From positions 124,001 to 188,000 of the forward strand of contig CAMLLC010000001.1 of the NCBI GenBank assembly GCA_946480835.1: a stretch of 64,000 nucleotides of DNA. The letters run 5' to 3'. Of the stretch, positions 18,759-27,596 are shown piece after piece (position 1 is the stretch's first letter; each line of letters starts with the position of its first letter). The position numbers and the translations under genes are program-made. A model generated the notes under the pieces. It was not told the origin of the DNA. It searched no databases and saw nothing but the letters and a program-made list of their open reading frames with translations. This stretch comes from Entomomonas sp945283395 (GTDB lineage: Bacteria > Pseudomonadota > Gammaproteobacteria > Pseudomonadales > Pseudomonadaceae).

Positions 18759-20271
18759 TGACCTTCCTTGTTATTTCAATATGTTTAGGAATTTTAAAAG
18801 GTGATAAATAATTACTTAAATAAGTGACTAACTCAGCTTTGGTGATAGAATCATTATTAACCACCACACACAGAGTTAAATAATTCGCCTCATAATCATC
18901 TCGCTCAACATAAGTAAATGCTTTAATAACAGCTGGGTGTTGGAGGATATATTGATCAACTTCCTTCAGATCAACCATTTGTGATTTTATTTTGGTAATA
19001 GCTAAACGTTGACAATAAAAGAAAAAATTACCTTCATCATCTTGCCAAACAAGGTCACCTGTATGCAGCCATTTTTCTTTACAAAAATCAGTTAATGCTT
19101 GAACCTCTTCTGCAGCATAACCCATATCAATATTTTGGCTATAAACGATAAGCTCGCCTATCTTGCCCCTTGCTACATTATTACCCTGGTCATCAACTAC
19201 TCTTATCTCAACGTTTGATATAGCTTTTCCCATTGCTCCAGCGGCGTTATTATTAATAGCACTTTGCACAATAATAGGAAAACTTTCCGTTAAACCATAT
19301 CCTTGAAGCACATTATCACAACCTAATAACTCAGCTAATTGCTTAGCTACAAAATTTGGTAAATGCCCGCCTCCAGAGTAAAGCATTAATTTAGGATGTA
19401 ATGGTAAATATTGTTCTTTTTGACGTTTTAACTTTTTTGTAAAAAATCTAATTATTTCTGGGATTAGACAAGCAAAACTAACTTGATTATATGACAATAC
19501 TTCTGCTAAATTTCTATTTAATAGCGTATTTGTTATTAACATTGTTGCACCAATACTGAGCGGAAAAACCATTAGTACCGTCAAACCAAAAATAGCGTAC
19601 AAAGGTAATGCAACCAAATGAACTGAACCTATTCCTTGTGGATGAAAATGCTCATGCAAACCATCACTTGAACTAGTTAAGGAGCGATACTGATGAACTA
19701 CCTTTACTGGCCTACCGTACCCTCTATAAGTGAACTGAATAGATACTACTTGATCAGCAATAGGCAAAATCAATTTTTCCAATGGAATATTTTTATCGTC
19801 AATAAAATAATTAATTGGCATTGCCGTTGCTTTTTCAATAGAAACATCACTATCCTTATTGGGTAATAAAATACCATAAACCAACATTTCTAAATCTTTA
19901 ATACTTAAATAATGATTATCAAAAGAAACATTTTCTATTATCAGTAGTTTGGGATTGGCTAACAGTAAATATTTACTAAACTCAATGTCAGTTAATTTGG
20001 GATTAATAAACACAGGAATAGCGCCACAACCCAATAAAGCAAGATAAAATTCTACAAACTCTTTTCCATTTGGTAGGCAAAGCGCCACAATATCTTCACT
20101 CTTAATACCAATTTTTTTTAATAGATAACACTTCCTTTGAGCATTCGCAACTAATTCGCTATAAGTTGTTATCTCATTGGTATCTAAATTATTTATAGCA
20201 ATAGTTTGTGGATTATTTTTTGCAATTTCTAAAACACGATGAACAAATCCATCTGAGCAGACTTTTGTCAT
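18739..20271 (-). CDS. AMP-ligase/acyl-CoA synthetase-like protein with altered core motifs
   Basis: 510 residues of the ANL adenylating fold. The phosphate-binding loop, usually TSGTTGxPKG, here reads TYRGYGRPVK. A5 is normal (GYGLTES), as is the hinge region (WLHTGDLVWQDDEG). The last motif that should carry the catalytic lysine (NGK) reads KVNGNGYQ and ends the protein. The fold suggests an enzyme that activates a carboxylic acid for loading onto the ACPs of this operon. The changes mean either a divergent subfamily with its own loop or loss of adenylation activity. Start ATG at 20271 lies 20 bases after the SDR stop. Confidence 0.8.
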   Translation of the reverse strand: MTKVCSDGFVHRVLEIAKNNPQTIAINNLDTNEITTYSELVANAQRKCYLLKKIGIKSEDIVALCLPNGKEFVEFYLALLGCGAIPVFINPKLTDIEFSKYLLLANPKLLIIENVSFDNHYLSIKDLEMLVYGILLPNKDSDVSIEKATAMPINYFIDDKNIPLEKLILPIADQVVSIQFTYRGYGRPVKVVHQYRSLTSSSDGLHEHFHPQGIGSVHLVALPLYAIFGLTVLMVFPLSIGATMLITNTLLNRNLAEVLSYNQVSFACLIPEIIRFFTKKLKRQKEQYLPLHPKLMLYSGGGHLPNFVAKQLAELLGCDNVLQGYGLTESFPIIVQSAINNNAAGAMGKAISNVEIRVVDDQGNNVARGKIGELIVYSQNIDMGYAAEEVQALTDFCKEKWLHTGDLVWQDDEGNFFFYCQRLAITKIKSQMVDLKEVDQYILQHPAVIKAFTYVERDDYEANYLTLCVVVNNDSITKAELVTYLSNYLSPFKIPKHIEITRKVNGNGYQ

Positions 20272-20291
20272 AAAGATGCCTATATTATTCT

Positions 20292-21302
20292 TTAAGAAAG
20301 ATAATTATTTTGTCTATACCAAGTAATTACATCTTTGAAAGTTTCATCTAATGGCCTAAATGAACAGCTTAATTCCTTTTCGCTTTTGGCATGACTAAAA
20401 TTAGTTCTCATAAACTCTTTTTCTATTAATTTTATTGAAGAATAACTAAGTAATACAGGCTTACCTGTCAAGAAGTGATAAATTTCCTGTCCAATTGCAA
20501 TATATTTCATTAACCATAAAGGTATAGATTTAGCTGGCATTTTTATACCGGTATATTTTTCGAGAAAACTAAAAATATCCTTCATTTCCATATATTTTCC
20601 TGCAGCCAAGTAGCGTTCACCACTGCTACCTTTTTCCAAAGAAACTACATGATGTTCTGCGACATCTCTAGCATCTACAACAGAAAAACTTGCAGGTAAT
20701 TTGCCAGGTATTTTTCCAGCAGCATAATCTAATACTAACTGGCCTGATGAGGTAGGCCCCATATCAAAAGGACCAAACATCCAACCAGGCAAAATAATAG
20801 TTATAAACATATCAGGGTGATTTTTTAAAAACTCATCAACCTTTCTTTCAGCTAAAATTTTACTTTTATAGTAATTATCACTACCTTCAAGAGGGCGTGA
20901 CATCGTTTCATCAATTAACTGGCCTTTTTCACCATAGAGCGTGGCTATAGAGGAAGTATAAACTGCTTTACGAATGCCTGAATCATAGGCAGCTTTTAAA
21001 AGAGCTTCGGTGCCTTTAACATTAGTTTCATAAAGCTCATCCCAATGTTTTCCGCCTTTATAATTATCTCTAAAATAAGCTGCGCAATGAAATAATGTAT
21101 CACACCCTTTTAAATGCATTGCAAAATTATCAATATTAAGCATATCGCCTTTAATAATTTCAACAAATGAACTTTGAAATAGTTTTTTAGCTTTTTCAAC
21201 AGATCTTGCCAATATTTTTACTTTAATATTTTGGTCAAGCAAAATTCTTACAATACTACTGCCTAACAATCCTGTGGCACCCGTAACAAATACTTCTTTC
21301 AT
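20292..21302 (-). CDS. Extended SDR oxidoreductase (NAD-dependent epimerase/dihydroflavonol-reductase-like), first gene of the operon
   Basis: 336 residues with an N-terminal Rossmann motif VTGATGLLGSS, the cofactor-contact segment FHCAAYFRDN, catalytic Ser/Thr region VYTSSIATLYG and the Tyr-x-x-x-Lys pair in NYYKSK. The overall pattern matches the dihydroflavonol-4-reductase/3-beta-HSD/HpnA branch that reduces ketones or epimerises sugars and lipids. It is the promoter-proximal gene of the eight-gene minus-strand operon and lies opposite the TetR gene. It could supply the keto reduction that the KS protein lacks. Substrate cannot be read from sequence. Confidence 0.85.
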   Translation of the reverse strand: MKEVFVTGATGLLGSSIVRILLDQNIKVKILARSVEKAKKLFQSSFVEIIKGDMLNIDNFAMHLKGCDTLFHCAAYFRDNYKGGKHWDELYETNVKGTEALLKAAYDSGIRKAVYTSSIATLYGEKGQLIDETMSRPLEGSDNYYKSKILAERKVDEFLKNHPDMFITIILPGWMFGPFDMGPTSSGQLVLDYAAGKIPGKLPASFSVVDARDVAEHHVVSLEKGSSGERYLAAGKYMEMKDIFSFLEKYTGIKMPAKSIPLWLMKYIAIGQEIYHFLTGKPVLLSYSSIKLIEKEFMRTNFSHAKSEKELSCSFRPLDETFKDVITWYRQNNYLS

Positions 21303-21374
21303 TTTAAAATAATCCCTATTAAATAAATAATTTTTTGTTGTATAAATTAAAACTCAAAAATTGCTCAGTATCTA

Positions 21375-21390
21375 AATACCGCTTGGTATT
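21375..21390. promoter_or_regulatory. Candidate TetR operator between the operon and its regulator
   Basis: AATACC-GCTT-GGTATT is a perfect 6-bp inverted repeat with a 4-bp spacer, placed in the 214-bp divergent intergenic region, 73 bases upstream of the SDR start. Size and symmetry fit TetR-family operators. Binding by the adjacent regulator is inferred from position. Confidence 0.6.
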
Positions 21391-21516
21391 ATTTACCTTA
21401 CAATCCTATACTTCATCTCCTATAATCACAACTTATACCTTAGTCTTATATAAGAAATAGAATTATTTTAATTTAATAAAATTTAAAAATTATCTAATCA
21501 GGTTAACTATCTAAAA

Positions 21517-22113
21517 ATGCAAAGAAAATCTAGAGCTCAACAGCAACAACAAACTAAAGCCATGCTATTTACATCAGCAATTGAACAAATTACTAAATTT
21601 GGGTTTGATAAAACGAGCATTAACTTAATAACAGAAGCAGCAGGCTTTTCGAAAGGTGCTTTTTTTTCAAATTTTAAAAATAAATATGATTTATTATTAC
21701 AACTTACTGAAAAACTAAAATTTGAAGAAAGAGCACATTTAAAAACAGCTCTTAGTTCTAGTGATAAAGATACTTTAATTTCTATTGAAGGATTGAATAG
21801 ATATTTTGATGAAATTAAAAATAATATCATCTGCGTCATGCTTGATGTCGAAATGCAACTCATAGCCTTTAGGAATCAAGACTTTAAATCTCATTATTAT
21901 CAGTTACAGCGTGAAAACAATAAATCTTTAGGAGACATTATATACACTATCTTCAAATCGGAAGGAATAGAACCTTCTATATCTTCCGAGTCCCTGGCGC
22001 AATTATTTATCGCTCTGACAGAAGGGTTAATCTTGCAAAATATTGACAACCCAGGGCAACAAATCAAATATGTGCTAAAGGCTCTTATTGAAAAAGAAAA
22101 ATGTGGCAAATAA
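21517..22113 (+). CDS. TetR-family transcriptional regulator
   Basis: 198 residues. The N-terminal 60 residues hold the TetR helix-turn-helix (FGFDKTSINLITEAAGFSKG followed by AFFSNFKNKYDLLLQL), and the rest is a helical ligand-binding domain that differs from well-known members. It is divergent from the biosynthetic operon, with a palindromic operator candidate in the shared 214-bp gap, the standard arrangement for a local repressor. It probably represses the operon and itself until a ligand, perhaps the product or a precursor, binds. An AGGTTAAC lies upstream of the ATG. Confidence 0.9.
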   Translation: MQRKSRAQQQQQTKAMLFTSAIEQITKFGFDKTSINLITEAAGFSKGAFFSNFKNKYDLLLQLTEKLKFEERAHLKTALSSSDKDTLISIEGLNRYFDEIKNNIICVMLDVEMQLIAFRNQDFKSHYYQLQRENNKSLGDIIYTIFKSEGIEPSISSESLAQLFIALTEGLILQNIDNPGQQIKYVLKALIEKEKCGK

Positions 22114-22735
22114 TTGGTATAACTAAAATATGAACTAACACTCTATTACTGTATGGATAGTTACCCATTTTGATAAAATCTATGCAATTTTAATCAACAT
22201 TTATGCAGCAAATCTCATGTTACAAATTAACAAGTCAATGATTAAAGTTAATATAACCCTTCAACTTAGCCAAAGAACCATGTTAACTAGCTAATTTCTT
22301 TAAATTTGCATATTTTAGAATAAAACATCTCTTATCTTTATTAAAAAGGACATAGCAAAACAATAATGATTTATTGCTAACTTAGCAAAGCAGAAAATTA
22401 TCTAATATAATAACTAGAGTCATTTAATAGGCACAACTAATTATAATAGCGACGCAAACTAATAAAGATTAATAGGTTTTTTAACTTTCATAACTACTCT
22501 TTTTAATGTTAGGTAAATTAACTATGAACATAATTTAACTGAAATACTATTTAAGTATAATTAGTCGGTTTGGCTTATTGTAGTTTGCTTTCTTATTAGT
22601 TATGGATATAATTAATTTGTCAGATTTCAATTTATATATTGAAACTCCACTACTTATACCCCTAGACAGCAGCAATATATAACAACACTATGTATTTATT
22701 ATTAAAAATTTAATTTTATAAAAAGGTTAAATATA
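22114..22735. other. A/T-rich intergenic region with an inverted repeat
   Basis: About 620 bases with no convincing gene. The one structured element is TTTCAAT-(6)-ATTGAAA at 22625-22644, about 90 bases before the lipoprotein start. It could be a regulator site but may be chance in such A/T-rich DNA. Confidence 0.5.
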
Positions 22736-23317
22736 ATGAAAAAGCTGGCTTTTATATCTTTATCGTTGTTTCTCATTGGGGGATGTACATCAGGTATATC
22801 GAATAAGCAAAAAATGGATTTACTTACCTACGAATCAAGGGGATTAGCCGTTGAAGAAAAAAACCCAGGGGCAGCGGCAGTATTAGGCATTTTACCCGGG
22901 GGTGGTTCTTTTTACGGTAGGGAATACGCATTAGGCGTAGTCAATTTATTGTTTTGGCCAATATCCATATGCTGGGACCCAGTAAGTGGACATAGAGCAG
23001 CGTTGCGCATAAATTATATTGAAACAATGGAAAAAGTCCATAGACTAAAAGAAAATGAAATAATGGTGCTCAATCAAAAAATGTCGAATGGACTAATTGA
23101 TGATTATAATTACAATATTGAACTTGCTAGGATTAGCCGAAAATATGATATTGATATTGTAGCTCTTCCTACTGCTTATAATAGATCTTATCATCAACCA
23201 GCCAATCAGAATAATACTAGCCAAACGAATAAAAATCAGCAACCTAGAGAGTTACAAAATCAAAATTTATCATATGCCGAATATCAACGCCGTTATCAAG
23301 AAATAATGGGACAATAA
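22736..23317 (+). CDS. Lipoprotein with a short TM2-like hydrophobic segment
   Basis: 193 residues. The N-terminus is a lipoprotein signal with lipobox LIGGC, giving acylated Cys17. Residues about 44-80 (GAAAVLGILPGGGSFYGREY and then GVVNLLFWPISICWDP) resemble the glycine-rich hairpin of TM2-type domains. The C-terminal part is polar and rich in Gln/Asn and ends in YAEYQRRYQEIMGQ. The ATG is preceded by AAAAAGG. Function is unknown. It is probably anchored in a cell membrane. It may be co-transcribed with the zinc-ribbon gene 47 bases downstream. Confidence 0.8.
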   Translation: MKKLAFISLSLFLIGGCTSGISNKQKMDLLTYESRGLAVEEKNPGAAAVLGILPGGGSFYGREYALGVVNLLFWPISICWDPVSGHRAALRINYIETMEKVHRLKENEIMVLNQKMSNGLIDDYNYNIELARISRKYDIDIVALPTAYNRSYHQPANQNNTSQTNKNQQPRELQNQNLSYAEYQRRYQEIMGQ

Positions 23318-23364
23318 TATGACTTTCATAAAACTGAAGATTCTCCTTAGAGTAACCATTTAAT

Positions 23365-23664
23365 ATGTCTCTTATAAAATGTTCCGAATGTGGTAACCAA
23401 GTATCAGATAAAGCAGTTGCTTGCCCTAACTGTGGTAATCCTATTAATGGGAAAAAAGTTATTAAGCAAGTTACCACTATTCAACAAACTTCAAAAAAAT
23501 ATAAAGCAATGCAACTTGTATGCTTTATTATCATTGGTATAGGTTTATTAATTGCCATCATTAATCAACAGGGTGTGGGAAGTTTTATAGGATTGCTAAT
23601 AATGATAGGCGGTGCTATAGGAACTTTCATTGTAAAGTTTTTAGCATGGTGGAATCATGGCTGA
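23365..23664 (+). CDS. Small zinc-ribbon membrane protein
   Basis: 99 residues. An N-terminal zinc ribbon with two CxxC pairs (CSECG and CPNCG, residues 6-9 and 21-24) is followed by a basic linker and two hydrophobic helices (about 51-66 and 72-92). Such zinc-ribbon plus TM proteins are common in bacteria and mostly uncharacterised. The cytoplasmic ribbon may bind a protein or nucleic-acid partner at the membrane. It follows the lipoprotein gene in the same direction. Confidence 0.75.
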   Translation: MSLIKCSECGNQVSDKAVACPNCGNPINGKKVIKQVTTIQQTSKKYKAMQLVCFIIIGIGLLIAIINQQGVGSFIGLLIMIGGAIGTFIVKFLAWWNHG

Positions 23665-24168
23665 TTAATTTATTACCATTACTTCTTTAACAATAGCAGC
23701 TATTAAAAATAAAGAGAGATGGAACAAATAGTTAGTATATTAGTATAAAAGCTGATTTTAATTATTATGTTAAAACAATTGGTAAATATCTATTGCTTGG
23801 TTGTAAATATGACATTATCCTCTGAGCTTTAAAATGCTGCAATATGGAACAAGTCTAATCATTCAGTCTTAGCATTATTACTACTAATAACACTATGGTT
23901 ACAAAAGTTATGAACTACCTTAATAGCTCATGAGTAGCTATTAAATTGGTTTAGTTTGACTTTATGTAAAATAAAGTTGGTAAGAGCACAAAACAAAAAA
24001 TTGTAGTGTTAGCATAGATAGTTATATATTGTCATTTTATCAAAAGATAATATTTCCACCTTGGGAATATAAATACAAGGACAAAAACAAAGATCAAAAG
24101 AGAACCACTAACAATTATCTTGCTGTATTAAGTCATTTATTCTGTAAAGCTATAGAATAGGAATTACT
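23665..24168. other. Intergenic debris region before the tRNA
   Basis: About 500 bases with no intact gene that I recognise. It leads into the integrase remnant at 24169 and may contain more of the same decayed gene, but I could not match any other part by eye. Confidence 0.4.
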
Positions 24169-24252
24169 ATGACTGTGCGCTATGCTCATTTATCACCAGC
24201 TTATTTAGCCGATATTCCAAAATTAAACTTTATGTCAAAAATAGGCTTTTAG
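24169..24252 (+). pseudogene. Tyrosine recombinase (phage-type integrase) C-terminal remnant
   Basis: An in-frame peptide reads MTVRYAHLSPAYLADIPKLN and then stops after a few more codons. RYAHLSP is the conserved segment carrying the catalytic tyrosine near the C-terminus of phage-type integrases (TMRYAHLSPEHL form). The stop shortly upstream in the same frame shows the gene is broken. It ends 102 bases from the 3' end of tRNA-Thr, the usual place of an integrase at a tRNA attachment site. Confidence 0.75.
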
Positions 24253-24353
24253 GTGTGGCCAAAATGTGGACTTTTGAAAAAATAATAAAACTACAGAGTG
24301 ATTTGATGGGCAACAAAAAAGCCAGCAATCTATTAGAATTACTAGCTTTCAAA

Positions 24354-24429
<76 letters not shown>

Positions 24430-24891
24430 TTCATGGGTTTGGCATTATAAAGATTTTTTTATAATTGTAAAGCTTTTTTATTAAAATTATTGCTCCCTGT
24501 AGTCTTTTAGCTTTTTCTAATCATTAACTAAATAACATAATTGTAATTATCAAATAAAACTATAAAAACACCTTAATTTTAATTGATTAACCGGCAGCTA
24601 AGCCATAAATGAACGCTATTAAATGACTCAAGCAAAGATAATTATAGTTGCTTTAGTTGTTTTATTAATCTCTCATTGTCCTTACTAAACTTTATCAATA
24701 ATGTAGAGTACTTCTTGCGAAACAGCTAGTTTATTTCAAAGTTTAGCAGTTTCTTGGCAAGTAGCTTCTCTTTTACTATTTATTGTTTTACTAGGCTATT
24801 TCCTTTCAAAATCGAACAATTATCTAGTATCTTCTTATGTAGCTAGTAGCCTTAAGACAATTTAGCAGTTATAAGCTAGATTAAAGCTACC
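24430..24891. other. Intergenic region with possible membrane-protein debris
   Basis: About 460 bases. On the plus strand, short hydrophobic frames broken by stops (for example KIIIVALVVLLIS near 24635 and VASLLLFIVLLGYFLSKS near 24762) look like a decayed membrane protein gene, but I cannot name a family. Confidence 0.35.
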
Positions 24892-25701
24892 TTATAAGTC
24901 ACTAGGCAAACGCACTATAGCAAATTTGTTGATTAGCGGTATTTTCTGTAATTGACTAAAGATGATAGAAGTTTTGTTAACAAACCAACCGCTTATTTTA
25001 GCCGCAAAAGGAGTATAGACTCCCCAAGCTAACGCTAACAAGGCGAGCAAAACGCCTCCTATATAATCATCTGAAGCCCAATGAGCACCTGCTACTAAAC
25101 GCGGCATCATAAATATAATAGCAATTAGCCAAATAATGAAGTACTGGTTAAATTTACGAGCAAAACAACTTAGAAACATTGCCCATATTAATAAGACGGA
25201 AGCATGATCTCCAGGAAAACTCCTACTCGAACTATCTTTGATTTCTAATTTATCTTTTATTGTAGCAACATGATCAGAAAGTCGGTACACATCATCCAAT
25301 GCTATAGAAGGGCTAGCATGTTGCCAGCCCATAGAACTTATAACTTTAGTAAAAATGATTCTAATCACCACCTCAAGCAACATGATGGCTGCCAGAGCAA
25401 AAAAAGCTTGTCTTACTAATGAAGCCTCATATAACCAGTCAGGTTTAATTAAAAAAAGCAATAGAATAATAGCTACTAATAAATCAAAAAATCTAGTGCT
25501 AGCAATAGCCCAAAAGCTAGCCCATACAGAACTTTTGGCTAATGAACCATTCAATAATTTGAATAGATAAGTATCAAATTCAATAGCTAGTTGATGAAAC
25601 ACAGGCCATGCCCATAATCCTATGAGTAGCAAAGCTAACAAGTGACAGATAATAAATTTTTTAGTTTGCCAATTAGGTTGTAATAACGCCGCATGCGCCA
25701 T
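24892..25701 (-). CDS. PAP2-family membrane phosphatase
   Basis: 269 residues with about five or six hydrophobic helices. The acid-phosphatase motifs are visible: SRSFPGDHAS (motif 2, His) and RLVAGAHWASDD (motif 3, catalytic His and Asp). Motif 1 lies around DKLEIKDSSSR. Enzymes of this type dephosphorylate undecaprenyl pyrophosphate or lipid A-linked phosphates at the periplasmic face. The length and the N-terminal pattern resemble LpxT/LpxE-like members, but the substrate is not determined. It stands alone, divergent from hslO by about 200 bases. Confidence 0.85.
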   Translation of the reverse strand: MAHAALLQPNWQTKKFIICHLLALLLIGLWAWPVFHQLAIEFDTYLFKLLNGSLAKSSVWASFWAIASTRFFDLLVAIILLLFLIKPDWLYEASLVRQAFFALAAIMLLEVVIRIIFTKVISSMGWQHASPSIALDDVYRLSDHVATIKDKLEIKDSSSRSFPGDHASVLLIWAMFLSCFARKFNQYFIIWLIAIIFMMPRLVAGAHWASDDYIGGVLLALLALAWGVYTPFAAKISGWFVNKTSIIFSQLQKIPLINKFAIVRLPSDL

Positions 25702-25900
25702 ATAAAGCTATTCCCCCACTCATTTTTTACTAGAGTAACCATCTCGCCATAGTAATTATTATTGTATGCTACTTTGATAGTTAGTAGTATGATAATGAAT
25801 TTTTCATTCATCATTCTGTAATGATTTATTAATATTATGTAAATTTAGCTCTTCAAAAAGAGTGGATAATAGCTATCGATAATGGGAACTAACAGACCAT

Positions 25901-26791
25901 ATGAGTAAAGATACTAGCCAACGTTTTTTATTTGAAAATCTTGATGTAAGAGGCGAAATAGTTTATCTTGAGCAGAGTTATCAGGAAATATTGTCACGTC
26001 ATCACTATCCTACCCCTGTGGCTATGCTACTAGGGGAAGCGCTTGCAGCTAGCGCTTTACTATGCAGCACTTTGAAGTTTGACGGCACATTAGTTTTACA
26101 AGCAAGATCAGATGGGCCTATTTCTTTACTGATGGTTGAGTGCAATTCAAATAGACAGGTCAGAGGGATAGCTCGCTATGAAGCAAATCACATTAAAGCA
26201 ACAATGTCTGTCGATGAGCTTATGCCACAAGCTATTTTAGTATTGACTATAGATCCAACAGAAGGACAACGCTATCAAGGTATAGTATCTTTTGAGGGCG
26301 GTTCATTGGCTACCAGTTTAACTAACTATTTTGCTAGCTCCGAACAATTAGCAACTTATTTTTGGCTATGTGCTGATGATAAACAAGCTAGAGGTTTGTT
26401 GTTGCAAGCATTACCCGCAGAAAAAGAATTAGTCCCTGAACAAAGAGAAATTACTTGGCAACATCTTACTACTTTAGCTCATTCTTTAGCTGCCCAAGAA
26501 ATGTTGAAATTAAACAATCAAAGCATATTACAAAGGTTATATAGCCAAGAAGATATCAGACTATTTGAAGAGCAAGCTATTCATTTTCATTGTAGCTGTT
26601 CTAGAAAACATTCAGCTAATGCATTACTCAGCTTAGGTGAGGAGGATGCAAAGGAGTTGTTAAAAGAACAACAAGGCCAAATCACTATTGATTGCCAATT
26701 TTGTAATAATAGATATGTCTTTGATGCAGCCGATGTTACCCAGCTTTTTAAAGATGGTTCTAGTGCTCCCCCATCAGCTACAAAACATTAA
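25901..26791 (+). CDS. hslO: Hsp33 redox-regulated chaperone
   Basis: 296 residues, the normal size. The chaperone domain begins with RFLFENLDVRGE and includes LLGEALAASALL. The redox switch near the C-terminus keeps all four zinc-binding cysteines: FHCSCSRK and CQFC about 30 residues later. Under oxidative stress with unfolding the zinc is lost, the protein dimerises and it holds unfolded proteins. Monocistronic here. The start ATG at 25901 matches the family N-terminus. Confidence 0.97.
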   Translation: MSKDTSQRFLFENLDVRGEIVYLEQSYQEILSRHHYPTPVAMLLGEALAASALLCSTLKFDGTLVLQARSDGPISLLMVECNSNRQVRGIARYEANHIKATMSVDELMPQAILVLTIDPTEGQRYQGIVSFEGGSLATSLTNYFASSEQLATYFWLCADDKQARGLLLQALPAEKELVPEQREITWQHLTTLAHSLAAQEMLKLNNQSILQRLYSQEDIRLFEEQAIHFHCSCSRKHSANALLSLGEEDAKELLKEQQGQITIDCQFCNNRYVFDAADVTQLFKDGSSAPPSATKH

Positions 26792-27214
26792 TTGCGGTAC
26801 ATAAATTAGCCATTATCTTAAAACAGCTTTAAGTCGACCTACCCACAACTCCATGCTACTCTTTAGCAGTTTTACAATATGTTAGTAATTATTTAGTTAC
26901 GCAAGGTTATAGCTAGCTGTTGCATAATCTTACTGACCGAACTTATACATCAGAACGTAATAAAGAAAAGACTTGGCTTTATTAGCCAATATTTTATATT
27001 AATCTTTATTTATAGCTAGCTATGTTACCTATAATGTAAGACGCTTATTTAGCCATGACATTAGCAAAAGGATTTCAATTACACGTTATAGCTCAAATAA
27101 CTTTAGCTTTTATTGGATCTTTAACAGCTTATTAAGATCAACTTATTTTAGATTGAATCTTAGCAATAAAGTAATTAAAAGTGCCAAAATTACTAATAGA
27201 TAACTTAGTGACCA
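26792..27214. other. Intergenic region between hslO and yhbY
   Basis: About 420 bases separating convergent genes. No gene is recognised. Short frames interrupted by stops (for example one beginning MTLAKGFQLHVIAQITLAF near 27054) may be debris, without an assignable origin. Confidence 0.4.
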
Positions 27215-27535
27215 TTAGGCTTGTTGCTTTTGATACCTAAGAATATTAGATAGTTTTTTATTAGGTTTAGCTGCTTTTTTATAAATTAGTGCTGTTTTTC
27301 CGACATTTTGTATCGTTTCACAAGCTATAGATTGTGAAAGTTGATTGAGAAGTTCTTTACGTTCGTCAACGCTTGAAATAGCCAATTTAATTTTAATCAA
27401 TTCGTGGTCAAGTAAAGCACGTTCTAATTCAGAAATAACCCCCTCGCTAAGGCCATTTTTAGCTATAATAACCACCGGTTTAAGATGATGGCCAATCGCT
27501 TGAAAGTGTTTTTTCAGCTCTTGACTGATTGGCAT
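27215..27535 (-). CDS. yhbY: YhbY-family RNA-binding (CRM domain) ribosome assembly protein
   Basis: About 106 residues comprising a single CRM domain: LKPVVIIAKNGLSEGV (GxxG-type loop) followed by ELERALLDHELIKIKLA. YhbY binds pre-50S particles. The frame is open to 27550, but the ATG at 27535 (MPISQELKKHF) matches the Pseudomonas N-terminus and has GGAG nine bases upstream. It is divergent from rlmE with a gap of about 60 bases; pairing of these two ribosome-assembly genes is common in gammaproteobacteria. Confidence 0.93.
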   Translation of the reverse strand: MPISQELKKHFQAIGHHLKPVVIIAKNGLSEGVISELERALLDHELIKIKLAISSVDERKELLNQLSQSIACETIQNVGKTALIYKKAAKPNKKLSNILRYQKQQA

Positions 27536-27596
27536 GATAATGTTCTCCAACTAAAAGTAATATAGTTTACCTGACTTTTTAATAATGAGGTATAGG

